IMG/VR virus record: IMGVR_UViG_3300009496_000078
Location: 1-23,698 of that record
Strand: one strand, 5' to 3'
DNA: 23,698 nucleotides
DNA from: a virus
Position numbers and translations under genes: made by a program. The stretch's first letter is position 1. The number at the start of each line of letters is the position of its first letter. Under the pieces are notes generated by a model that worked only from the letters and a program-made list of their open reading frames with translations, ran no database searches and was not told the origin of the DNA. Below, one piece after another: positions 6,422-14,279 of this stretch.

Positions 6422-7138
6422 ATGAGCAAGAATGCCCGTCGATACACAAGAAAGCGCAAAATAACAGAAGGGGGAGCACCCACGCCTAAACACGTTAAGT
6501 CTATCCAATTGGTGCCAAAAACATACAACCAACAATTGTACGCAAAGGCACTTAATAACGATCCGCTAGTATTCGTCACAGGATGCGCAGGTACTGGCAA
6601 GACCTATATGGCGGCGACACAGGCCGCTAAGATGTATTATGAAGGTAGTGTAGCAAAGATCGTCATCACACGCCCTAACGTAGCTGCAGGTGGCCGTGAC
6701 ATAGGCTTCTTTAAGGGCGGTCTGGAAGAGAAGATGGCACCGTGGGTAGCCCCACTAATTGATGTACTAAAGAAGCATCTAGGCGTCACCAAGGTGCAGA
6801 GCATGCTGTCAGATGGTAACATCGTAGTGGAACCCTTTTCTGTCATGCGGGGTAAGTCATTCGATGATGCATTTATCATCCTAGATGAAGCCCAAAACAC
6901 CACATACGTTGAGCTAAAGATGTTTCTGACCCGCATAGGTGAGAACACGAATGTAGTGGTAAACGGTGACGTAGCTCAGACAGACCTAGCAGAGAAGTCC
7001 GGGCTAGGCCGCATCATCAGAATGATCAAACAACAGATGATGCCCTTCCCTGTTATAGAAATGACTGTGGATGACATTGTGCGGTCAGATGTGTGTGCCA
7101 CATGGATTAAAGCGTTCATAAAAGAGGAAGCTGCGTAA
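6422..7138 (+). CDS. phoH: PhoH-like ATPase
   Basis: The product is 238 residues and made up mainly of the PhoH ATPase domain. Walker A is GCAGTGKT (54-61), followed by the PhoH-typical TRPNVAAGGRDIGFFKG (83-99). Walker B is FIILDEAQN (151-159), and TRIGENTNVVVNGD (170-183) carries the sensor-like segment. PhoH is a cytoplasmic P-loop protein related to the ATPase part of RNA helicases. It is very common in marine phages but its function in infection is unsettled, and phosphate-stress and RNA-metabolism roles have both been proposed. ATG 6422 has AGG at 6414-6416. A GTG at 6416, within that site, is a less likely start. The TAA overlaps the ATG of the following small membrane protein (TAATG). 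Confidence 0.95.
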   Translation: MSKNARRYTRKRKITEGGAPTPKHVKSIQLVPKTYNQQLYAKALNNDPLVFVTGCAGTGKTYMAATQAAKMYYEGSVAKIVITRPNVAAGGRDIGFFKGGLEEKMAPWVAPLIDVLKKHLGVTKVQSMLSDGNIVVEPFSVMRGKSFDDAFIILDEAQNTTYVELKMFLTRIGENTNVVVNGDVAQTDLAEKSGLGRIIRMIKQQMMPFPVIEMTVDDIVRSDVCATWIKAFIKEEAA

Positions 7139-7305
7139 TGGATTTATACCTGTCCGGTTGCCTATACATGATCGGCTCCTTGTTTATGACTTTAAACTTT
7201 GAGCCAGAAGAGGGTGCCTCAAAAGTGATGTACCTTTTGTTCGTATTCGCATGGCCCGTAATGACCTTATGGCTGGTCATAGAAGATATGTTTCACAAAG
7301 AATAA
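7138..7305 (+). CDS. 55-residue two-helix membrane protein
   Basis: This short gene ends the + strand block. The translation is MDLYLSGCLYMIGSLFMTLN for residues 1-20, then FEPEEGASKV (21-30), a second hydrophobic stretch MYLLFVFAWPVMTLWLV (31-47), and IEDMFHKE. It therefore has two predicted transmembrane helices joined by a short acidic loop, the shape of a small holin or another inner-membrane effector. The ATG overlaps the phoH stop (TAATG), and AGAGGAAG in the end of phoH (7122-7129) is a good ribosome-binding site. Those two facts support it as a real gene. Its place with early/replication genes rather than beside the endolysin argues against a firm holin call. It is unrecognised beyond the membrane topology. 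Confidence 0.72.
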   Translation: MDLYLSGCLYMIGSLFMTLNFEPEEGASKVMYLLFVFAWPVMTLWLVIEDMFHKE

Positions 7306-7336
7306 AGCGCCCCGTGGTGTTGACCTCGGAGCGCCC
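7306..7336 (+). promoter_or_regulatory. Direct repeat and imperfect dyad around the -35 box (possible operator)
   Basis: AGCGCCC occurs twice, at 7306-7312 and 7330-7336, exactly 24 bases apart and flanking the -35 hexamer. Between them CCGTGG (7312-7317) and CCTCGG (7324-7329) form an inverted pair with one mismatch, centred on the -35 box. Such nested symmetry at a promoter is what a repressor or activator site looks like, but no regulator gene is visible in the window to pair with it. Confidence 0.35.
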
Positions 7337-7348
7337 TAAGCGTATAAT
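7320..7348 (+). promoter_or_regulatory. Strong sigma-70-type promoter in the convergent gap
   Basis: TTGACC (7320-7325) and TATAAT (7343-7348) are separated by exactly 17 bases, an 11/12 match to the bacterial housekeeping consensus at ideal spacing. Transcription would start near 7355. It points right, against the late block, and reaches a strong terminator about 70 bases later with no gene between. The most direct reading is that it makes a short non-coding RNA. Confidence 0.7.
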
Positions 7349-7354
7349 ATACTT

Positions 7355-7426
7355 GAAGCTGGAAGTTTGGTCGCTTCCCCTTCGGTTTTAATTGGAACCC
7401 CTCAGATTTAGGTCTGGGGGGTTTTT
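7355..7426 (+). ncRNA. Predicted ~72-nt phage small RNA
   Basis: The RNA is defined by the promoter upstream (TATAAT at 7343-7348) and by the intrinsic terminator ending in TTTTT at 7426. It contains no open frame with a start codon. A 5' hairpin is visible: GGAAGT (7361-7366) pairs with GCTTCC (7373-7378) around a six-base loop TTGGTC. An alternative pairing is GAAGC (7355-7359) with GCTTC (7373-7377). A middle segment CCCTTCGG (7378-7385) is followed by GGTTTTAATTGGAACC, which can fold on itself and would compete with the base of the terminator stem. The layout (5' stem-loop, linker, terminator stem with U tail) is that of a bacterial trans-acting sRNA. Family is not recognised and the 5' end is a prediction. 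Confidence 0.5.
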
Positions 7427-7427
7427 C
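7396..7427 (+). terminator. Intrinsic terminator between the convergent blocks
   Basis: AACCCCTCAGA (7396-7406) pairs with TCTGGGGGGTT (7413-7423), an 11-bp stem with one G-U wobble and a six-base loop, followed by a T run to 7426. On the + strand it would stop both the promoter at 7320 and read-through from the replication block. On the - strand the same stem has one mismatch (A opposite C) and only a weak T run, so it would stop late transcripts less efficiently. The distal arm and T run end directly at the 1232-residue gene's stop codon. Confidence 0.85.
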
Positions 7428-10400
7428 TTATTGAGGCACTACGGCGTCTACCGCATTTAGAAACATATCACTTGTTTGATCGGATGCATCACCGACCCGC
7501 AATTCGTATTGCAGTGTTCTGTTAGCTACGCTTAGAAAATTATCCCGCAATGTAGCCAACAAACTAGGATCTGCACCATCTGCAATCTTAGTAGCAAGAT
7601 CAGCGAAGTCTTCAGGGTTTGCTAGAATAGTACCAATAATCCTTTGCTGTTCCTCTTTACCTAGTTTCTCCATTGCTTCGATTTGACCTGCAGTAATCCT
7701 ACGAGCCGCTGCGGCAGTTGGGTTCATGTATCCGAAGGCGAAAAGTATACCGGTAGATACACTGTCTCTAACACCTAAGTTAGCCGCTGTATCAGAACCA
7801 GACCGTGCTACCTTCATCCGTGCAGACAGGGATAAATCCTGTAAGCTGCCCAAGGTAAGCATCATGGTATCTTTCATAAACTCATCGTTAGGGAAGGCAC
7901 GAGATACCGCATCTATAAGACCACTAGCTCTCTCATTAGTTAGTTTTGCAAGCTGCCCCGTAGCAACATCACGCATACCGCCGGGTGCAATAGCAGTGGA
8001 AGTTTTTATGGTGTCATTAATAGTACGGAGCAACATAGATTGCGTTGCCATTCTAGCAGGTATTTGCTGATCCGCAGGAAGCTTATCTATCTCTTCCATA
8101 AGCGCACCAATAAAATTGCCGGGATCAGATCCAAGAAGCTCCCGTTTCACAGTGATGCTTGGGTTACTTTGAGCCTCACCTTTCCTGATTCTAGAAAGGA
8201 ACTGAGCTACAACAGTATCCTCTGCAGCAATCTTCCGCTGCCGTGCCATATCTGCTACTTCATCTGCAGCCAACGCCCGGTTCCCAAGCTCATCTTGAAC
8301 AGAAAGTATACGGGATTTAGCAGAATTAAGTTCTTCAACTAATGGACTATCCAGAGACCGTAATTGGCCGATAATACCCTCAAACGCTGCGTCTATTTGC
8401 TCTATGGTCTGGGTATCATTGTTTCGCAAAGCCTTCGCAAGCTTGTCGGCTTGTTCTGCTACAAACAGATCAATAAATGGCTTGTTTACCTCGCCCTTGC
8501 TCAACGCCCCAGATAAAGCGAACTGTAATTGCTCTAGCTGGTTACCTGTGCGATCCGAAAGCATTGCATCTGTATTTGCTACAGAGTTTGTTTCTAGGTC
8601 AGGCTGACCTCTACGGCTTCCTCCCTCTGGTACAGGTGTGCTTGTACCTGCATACGCTGGGGTAAAGGATGCGTCAGATAAATTCTGGGTAGTCATAGAG
8701 TTCTGGAACTTACTCTGTGTCTCAATGAACAAACTATCCGCAGCATTAGCGATCTCTGCAGTGTCGCCCCCATTACGGCTTACATATGCAAGCTGTCCGG
8801 TTGCTTCTCCTGCCTCGTTTACTGCCTTAGACGTAATATGATCTCTGAGTTGTACCAAGGACGCCGCTACATTGCGGTTGTTGGTTGAGGATATTAATTT
8901 ATCTATTTCCTTCTTGAGGCTGTATAGATCCTGAAACCCAATATCGTCAGTCAATCCATCTATGACCTGTTGAGGGGTTATCGCAGAAGCACCTTCCCGT
9001 GGGTCTCCCATTAAAGATGGCTCTGAAGATGGAGAAATCTTATCCCCAAACACCTGCTTTAATTTAGCAAGAATTGGTGCGCCATCCTGAGTTGTTTCAC
9101 CCAAACCGCCTGCATTGTTAAATACATTTGCAAGTTGTGTTTTGAATGCAGGCATGTCGATGGGATCATTCGGGATAGCTTCATACGCCACCTTAACCGC
9201 ATCATACGCCGCACGGTATTCATCCACAAAGGTCTTACCATACAAATTAGTAAGCTGTTCTACATACCGTGTGTCATCAAAGAAACGAGAAGGATCGACC
9301 TCCGCTACCATTTCCTTAATCAGGGGATCATTTTGGACCGCAGAACCTGCTTCGGCTCTAAAATTACCTGCCTGTGTTTCTGCGGCTGAAATCTCAGCAT
9401 CAATCTCTTGTATATCTAAGTTTCTGTTGTCCACCAGATCAGGTACGGTTTCCGTATCAAAGTCTATGCCGTCTGGGTTTACTGCCCTAGCTTCTTTTTC
9501 AAAGAGATTTCCTGCTGAATTAATCATTTCAGCTTGTTTATCCCTAATCATACTATTGTCAGTGGCACCTCTAGTTACCCCAATAGTATTGGAGACAATT
9601 GAGTTCGCTTCCTTTTCTACATATCGTTCCCATTCATCGGGCTTCATAGAGTTCTGCAACCTTTGGCGGGTAACAGTTATATACTTCTTTGCACCTGCAG
9701 CTAGAGCATTAACCGTGTCTACGGGTATTTCCTCTACCGTATTACCTACAGTCGCAATAATGGTTGCATTATCTTTCAACACCTGTGCCAGCGCACGGGA
9801 AGCTTCTGCAACTTCTTGGGCGTTTGCGTTTTTCAATGAAGGGTCAATAGTTGTAATTACACCTAATATAGCGGCACGTTGTGCTTTATCTCGCACAAAC
9901 TTTTTATTGATCAGACCTTGTGAGCTACTACCCATGTCACCGACTTTTCGTAGGGCAAGACCGGCTACACCCAGAAAAGTATCAAAAACACCATTGACCA
10001 CTAGACCATCAAAAGTCATTGCCAGATCTGCGGCCAGTTCGTCATCAACTCCGGTGAAGGTTTTCTTAACCATATCTGCATCAAAGATCAGACCTTCATC
10101 GCCTTCTTGCGAGAGAACACCCTCTGTTAAAGCTACTGCAAGGCTTCCGCCAGCGTATTGAACTGCGTTGTCCACTACGGAACCCGCACCCCGAATAGTA
10201 TTACCTACTACGTTATTTGGTAATACTTTATCGGCCTTCTTAACTAATTCAGAACCTACCCCAATAGCCGCCCTACCTGTTTTTTCAGCGGCAACGCCGG
10301 GAACACCGAATACCAAAAGATCTGTTAGTAGACCTTCACCTGTACTCTGGTCATAATCAGGAACGGCAGTTGCATAGTCGCTATCCTCTAGGAAGTTAAC

Positions 10401-11126
10401 ATCCAGACTACCATCTTCCTCACGCTCGACTAGGCCGTATAGCTCTGAGAATATGGTGCGGCCTGCTTGGCCCACTACACGCTCAAACATGTTGCTGCCC
10501 GGTCTAGGGATTAATACAGATTTGACTTCACTGTTTTCGTCTAGATATTTAAATACTCTTACTTTTCCATCAGAGATAAACTCATCATCTGTCGCAAAGC
10601 CCGTCAGGTCTATACCTAAAAGACGGGCTTCTGGCAGATCTACCTCTACAGAATTTTGATATATTTCTTCTGCCCGTGCATCGAATGCAGCCAACTCTTT
10701 AAGGTACGCATCTCGTTCCTGTTGGGATTGGTTTGGTAAGTCCTCTGGGTTAACAAAGTCGGAAAACTTAGCCCCTATACGAGTTAGGAAGCTTAATTCA
10801 GGACGCTCACCATATATAAAGTCTTGGTTTCGTACAGGGTTTCGGGCCGCAGTAACTTGTTCTGTTACGTCAATGCTGCCATCTGGAGTAGTGCTAGGGA
10901 CAAAACCTTCTGGGGCTGACACATCAATACCTTGGTCAATCATCCTTTGGCGTGTCTCTTCAGTACGCTTTAAAAAGCTATCAAGGTCTGCTTGTTCTTG
11001 CGCAATCCGGTCATCTACAGAAAACCCGTCTTCATCTAAGATGGGTTCTTGTTGTGAGGTATCTTCATCTGGAACTGCGTTATCAGCCCCACGGAGGGTT
11101 TTTACGAAATCATCAAATATACCCAT
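7428..11126 (-). CDS. Giant internal-virion/ejection-type structural protein (1232 aa)
   Basis: The product is 1232 residues, the last gene of the late block. I recognise no enzymatic motif. The N-terminus is acidic and probably unstructured (1-100). Glycine-rich hydrophobic stretches occur at about 266-280 (LLTDLLVFGVPGV), 322-336 and 368-392 (MTFDGLVVNGVFDTFLGVAGLAL). The remainder is long alternating charged helices. This composition and its place beside another 806-residue protein match the internal core proteins that podoviruses eject into the host to build a DNA channel (the T7 gp15/gp16 role). The hydrophobic patches would suit membrane insertion after ejection. The upstream gene ends 3 bases before the start. 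The Shine-Dalgarno is poor, so coupling is likely. The ejection role is inferred from size, order and composition. Confidence 0.75.
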   Translation of the reverse strand: MGIFDDFVKTLRGADNAVPDEDTSQQEPILDEDGFSVDDRIAQEQADLDSFLKRTEETRQRMIDQGIDVSAPEGFVPSTTPDGSIDVTEQVTAARNPVRNQDFIYGERPELSFLTRIGAKFSDFVNPEDLPNQSQQERDAYLKELAAFDARAEEIYQNSVEVDLPEARLLGIDLTGFATDDEFISDGKVRVFKYLDENSEVKSVLIPRPGSNMFERVVGQAGRTIFSELYGLVEREEDGSLDVNFLEDSDYATAVPDYDQSTGEGLLTDLLVFGVPGVAAEKTGRAAIGVGSELVKKADKVLPNNVVGNTIRGAGSVVDNAVQYAGGSLAVALTEGVLSQEGDEGLIFDADMVKKTFTGVDDELAADLAMTFDGLVVNGVFDTFLGVAGLALRKVGDMGSSSQGLINKKFVRDKAQRAAILGVITTIDPSLKNANAQEVAEASRALAQVLKDNATIIATVGNTVEEIPVDTVNALAAGAKKYITVTRQRLQNSMKPDEWERYVEKEANSIVSNTIGVTRGATDNSMIRDKQAEMINSAGNLFEKEARAVNPDGIDFDTETVPDLVDNRNLDIQEIDAEISAAETQAGNFRAEAGSAVQNDPLIKEMVAEVDPSRFFDDTRYVEQLTNLYGKTFVDEYRAAYDAVKVAYEAIPNDPIDMPAFKTQLANVFNNAGGLGETTQDGAPILAKLKQVFGDKISPSSEPSLMGDPREGASAITPQQVIDGLTDDIGFQDLYSLKKEIDKLISSTNNRNVAASLVQLRDHITSKAVNEAGEATGQLAYVSRNGGDTAEIANAADSLFIETQSKFQNSMTTQNLSDASFTPAYAGTSTPVPEGGSRRGQPDLETNSVANTDAMLSDRTGNQLEQLQFALSGALSKGEVNKPFIDLFVAEQADKLAKALRNNDTQTIEQIDAAFEGIIGQLRSLDSPLVEELNSAKSRILSVQDELGNRALAADEVADMARQRKIAAEDTVVAQFLSRIRKGEAQSNPSITVKRELLGSDPGNFIGALMEEIDKLPADQQIPARMATQSMLLRTINDTIKTSTAIAPGGMRDVATGQLAKLTNERASGLIDAVSRAFPNDEFMKDTMMLTLGSLQDLSLSARMKVARSGSDTAANLGVRDSVSTGILFAFGYMNPTAAAARRITAGQIEAMEKLGKEEQQRIIGTILANPEDFADLATKIADGADPSLLATLRDNFLSVANRTLQYELRVGDASDQTSDMFLNAVDAVVPQ

Positions 11127-11129
11127 AAG

Positions 11130-13550
11130 TTAGTACCCGCCCATTGCTTTAAGGTTTTCTACGGATGTACCCAAAGCTTGGGCTAACCCTCTAAGGTAGT
11201 CCTCCCTGTCCTTGGCCTTTTGTTCATCTGATCCTTGACCCTCTTGCAGATCTTTCAAAAAAGCATCTACAACTTTTTTTGTTAGAGGGGCCGACCCCCC
11301 ACCTTCGATAGATATGGTAAACGTACCAGTGTTTATAAAGGTCTCTAAGTTTGCATTATTAACTTCAGAAGTTTCTTCTGTGGCTGTAGCCGTAGGGGAA
11401 TACGAGACTGTGTTCTGATATGCCTCTGTTACTTTTGGATCATCGAATTGCGTAACAAAATCGGAGAAACTCGTTGGCTGTAGTATTGGCAGGTATTTAT
11501 ACCTTTCTTTAAAGACATTAGGCGGTCCAGTTAGAACGCTTTGGGCTTTAATATTGTACTGTCTGATTTTACCGGCCATAAATGTGCGCAGGGTTTGTTC
11601 AAACGCCTCATACCCACCTTTTACGTTAAGCATCTCTAACAAACGCTCGAAGTCTTTGTTAGACATTGCATTGCCCGATTGCCCTTCCATGCGACCTGCA
11701 CGGAATACTAAGGACAACAAAGAGGCTTCAAACATTGCTGTTTGGTCACCTAGATCCTGCACCTTACCACTAACAATTGCGTCTACTAAATCTCCAGAGG
11801 CATTTGGTGCGTTCTTTGCCACAGCCGCACGGAATTGTTCTTCCGTAATCATATAGTCATCTGCTTGCCCCTCAAACAGACTTTCCATGACCTGAAGAAC
11901 ACCAGATCCAGAGCGTACAAAGTTTGTAATAGCTTGAGCAACATCGCCTGAAGCGTTCCGCACACGGGGATCTGCCCTAGCAAAGGCCAGAACCTGTTCT
12001 GAGTTAACAAGACCCTCAACGAGGGCTACTTTAGCAGTCTCTGCTTCCTGATTATACTTGTTGGTTTGTACTGATATTTTATGAAGTTCTTTAGATTCTT
12101 CACCCTCAATGGTACGAAGGAATGTGTAATCTGTCCCCTCTACAAGAGGCCTCCCAGTTGAATCAAGCATCTGTACTTTACCATCGGCACCCGGCTTCTC
12201 TACTACCAGCATAAATGCCTGTTTTTTATCTGGCCCCGGAAGAGTTACTACTGCCTCATAAACCTTCTGCCCCGGTACACCGTTTTGTTTTGCAATTTCG
12301 CCCCTCTGTTGCGCCGCTGCTAATGACGCTAAACGGCTGATAATCTCTTCACCGGCATTATCATTTTCAGCAAGCTCTATTTGCTTCAGGGTGGCGTTAT
12401 AATTATTAGCCCCATCTCCATACTTTTTGTATGTTGGTAGCTTTTCTACCTTTTTAATATCAGAGGATATTTGTTTAGCGAGGCTTAAATCCTCAGATGT
12501 TGCCCCAGCGGCTTCCGCAACGATAATCAGGTTATCAATTTCTGCGGAGTTTTTACCTGCCAAATTGCTTGGGGTAACTATGTCTTGCCATTGACCCGAC
12601 TGTTTAATTTCGATGGCATTCTCAATAGTGGTCCTTTTGCTTTCATCCATATTAGGATCTACAGCTATAGAGGTCTTCAACTCATTTGCATCTGCTGTGA
12701 CTAGATACTCCCTAAAGAGTTGGTTGCCTCGGTTTTCGTACTCTTGTCGCCATGCCTCAGAATACTCAGTTGGATTAGCTCGTAGGTTACTCCCAAAAGC
12801 CTGCCAATCGGCAAAAGTTTTAATGCCTGATATGTCAATATCTTCAGGAGTTGATCCGAAAGGCTTAATTTTAACACCGCCGGGTGTGTTCACCTCGACA
12901 GAGCCATCTTCAGGAAGCGTTGTACCTTCTGCTAAGTGACCAAACATATCATTCATCTCAGACGCTTGTGACCTGAGCGAGGGGCTATTCTTGTCGTTAG
13001 TACTTATCTTAGGAAGATCACCTAGAGTTACATCTGTACCATCTTTAAATTTGTTACTGCCTACTGTACCCCCAAAGTCTTCTACTTTCGCATTAGGGAG
13101 GACGTTTGGCCCTTGGAATGGTGTGTCAACCATTTCTGTAGTTGGGGCAGTAAATTCAAGCTGCCCACTTTTAACCCGGTTTTCAGTGGAGGTTACAACA
13201 GCACCTACATCACCATCCATAAGTTCTAGTTGGTTTTGGAAGTAGGTAACGGCTGCAACATTGTCTGCAGTACCTGTGAAGTCGAGGGCAAGTACTTTAG
13301 CATTTTTAGCTATCTTCTTCGCCTCTGCCTCTTTTGCACGTTGTGCTGCGGCAAGGCGTTTAGCTTCTGCAGCGGCTTCTCTTTTGGCTATACGCTTCTC
13401 TTCACGCTCTTCTTCACCACGCTTCATAATGCCTTGAGCCATGATACCAGCACCGGTATCAATAGCCTCTGCCAGTGTATTATCAGGCTGCTTAAAACCG
13501 CCAGCGGCAATCTTACCTGTGATACGGGCTTTCGTTGCGCTATAGGCCAT
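11130..13550 (-). CDS. Large internal-virion-type structural protein (806 aa)
   Basis: The product is 806 residues. Residues 43-85 are almost entirely Ala, Glu, Lys and Arg (RGEEEREEKRIAKREAAAEA and onward), a long charged helix or coiled coil. This may bind DNA or pack against the 1232-residue neighbour. The rest is a mix of low-complexity Thr/Pro/Asp-rich linker (about 110-240) and helical segments, without a hydrolase motif that I can see. Its start overlaps the preceding stop (TAATG), with GAGGTGG upstream. It lies just before the 1232-residue gene, which has only a poor ribosome-binding site, so the two are probably made in a fixed ratio. Large adjacent proteins of this kind are usually capsid-internal ejection proteins. 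That function is inferred from context. Confidence 0.75.
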   Translation of the reverse strand: MAYSATKARITGKIAAGGFKQPDNTLAEAIDTGAGIMAQGIMKRGEEEREEKRIAKREAAAEAKRLAAAQRAKEAEAKKIAKNAKVLALDFTGTADNVAAVTYFQNQLELMDGDVGAVVTSTENRVKSGQLEFTAPTTEMVDTPFQGPNVLPNAKVEDFGGTVGSNKFKDGTDVTLGDLPKISTNDKNSPSLRSQASEMNDMFGHLAEGTTLPEDGSVEVNTPGGVKIKPFGSTPEDIDISGIKTFADWQAFGSNLRANPTEYSEAWRQEYENRGNQLFREYLVTADANELKTSIAVDPNMDESKRTTIENAIEIKQSGQWQDIVTPSNLAGKNSAEIDNLIIVAEAAGATSEDLSLAKQISSDIKKVEKLPTYKKYGDGANNYNATLKQIELAENDNAGEEIISRLASLAAAQQRGEIAKQNGVPGQKVYEAVVTLPGPDKKQAFMLVVEKPGADGKVQMLDSTGRPLVEGTDYTFLRTIEGEESKELHKISVQTNKYNQEAETAKVALVEGLVNSEQVLAFARADPRVRNASGDVAQAITNFVRSGSGVLQVMESLFEGQADDYMITEEQFRAAVAKNAPNASGDLVDAIVSGKVQDLGDQTAMFEASLLSLVFRAGRMEGQSGNAMSNKDFERLLEMLNVKGGYEAFEQTLRTFMAGKIRQYNIKAQSVLTGPPNVFKERYKYLPILQPTSFSDFVTQFDDPKVTEAYQNTVSYSPTATATEETSEVNNANLETFINTGTFTISIEGGGSAPLTKKVVDAFLKDLQEGQGSDEQKAKDREDYLRGLAQALGTSVENLKAMGGY

Positions 13551-14107
13551 TACACCACCTCTTCTTCAGTATCAGAGCCGCCCAACATGAGCGCCTGTTC
13601 TTCCGCTGTGGCGGTCATTTCTTCTGCAGGCTGTGCAGGGGCCATAAGACCGCCTTCGCCCTCTGAGACGGCCTCTACGGCGCTCTCAGGGTCTGTCTCT
13701 TCGGGATCTACATCGTCCACAACACCCATCATCATTTTAAGCGTGGTGGAGGTGATCGGTGTGCGTTTAGCATTTAGACCATCTTCGTATTTAATGTTCT
13801 CGCTGTCGGCTAAGATCTGCAGATAACGGTAGACCGGGCCAGCCGCTAGGATTGCCATGTCGATCTGGAATTTACCACGGCCAATGCCCTGCATCATTAG
13901 ACCTGCAACGATGTTAGTCAGAGGGCGTTTTAACTCCATAAGACTGTAGACTATCTCTGCGGTTGTTTCGTCATTCATGCGCTCCATGACGTACTCTACT
14001 GTACCGTCATAGGTCTCAATCTCTGGTGGCCGGTGCCATGGATAGTTACGAGTATCAGCGGTGTAGTTCTCACCCGGTATCGGGCCTATTGTTCTGGGAT
14101 CAAACAT
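13550..14107 (-). CDS. Virion-associated protein with acidic disordered tail
   Basis: The product is 185 residues. An N-terminal motif NYPWHRPPEIETYDGTVEY (21-39) leads into a helical domain rich in Met and Leu (40-105). Residues 130-185 are acidic and low in complexity (DDVDPEETDPESAVEA through TEEEVV). Proteins with this PWHRPP start and helical body recur next to structural genes of marine phages, but I know of no assigned function. The ATG at 14107 is preferred because GAGGTGG sits just upstream. An ATG at 14119 would place that ribosome-binding site inside the gene. It overlaps the previous gene by 8 bases and shares TAATG with the next. It may be a scaffold or chaperone for the internal proteins encoded downstream; this is speculation from the charge. 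Confidence 0.75.
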   Translation of the reverse strand: MFDPRTIGPIPGENYTADTRNYPWHRPPEIETYDGTVEYVMERMNDETTAEIVYSLMELKRPLTNIVAGLMMQGIGRGKFQIDMAILAAGPVYRYLQILADSENIKYEDGLNAKRTPITSTTLKMMMGVVDDVDPEETDPESAVEAVSEGEGGLMAPAQPAEEMTATAEEQALMLGGSDTEEEVV

Positions 14108-14279
14108 CTTCCACCTCATCTTCGGCTTCGGGTTCCATGTCTGCTAGATCGGTCTCTAGCTCATCCATGTAATCAGGTGTGTAAATCACAGGGTTGCCCT
14201 GAACCTTCATAAGCTCTTCGGGCATGCTACCTTTCAGAAAGCTCTTAATGGACTTCTCAATTGCGTCTTCAAATTTCAT
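14100..14279 (-). CDS. Small acidic protein of unknown function
   Basis: The product is 59 residues beginning MKFEDAIEKSIKSFLKGSMP, with an amphipathic helix first and then a strongly acidic end (DELETDLADMEPEAEDEVEDV). The start at 14279 lies 11 bases inside the end of the S74-domain gene and has GGGAAG upstream. An upstream ATG at 14327 would overlap that gene by 59 bases and has no better site. The stop overlaps the next start. No family is recognised. It shares its acidic C-terminal character with the next gene product, so the two may act together during virion assembly. Confidence 0.65.
   Translation of the reverse strand: MKFEDAIEKSIKSFLKGSMPEELMKVQGNPVIYTPDYMDELETDLADMEPEAEDEVEDV

Noticed and set aside
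7355-7426. tRNA or riboswitch in the convergent gap
   Set aside because: There is no cloverleaf, anticodon arm or CCA-ready acceptor, and no coding gene lies downstream for a riboswitch to control.
9115-10161. Long (348-codon) open frame on the + strand, antisense to the 1232-residue structural gene
   Set aside because: Its Ser/Ala-rich composition is that of a mirror frame. It has no clear ribosome-binding site and breaks the one-strand organisation of the block.
13230-13826. 198-codon + strand frame across the junction of the 806- and 185-residue genes
   Set aside because: It lies antisense to two well-supported genes and has a Ser/Cys/Phe-rich composition typical of a shadow frame.
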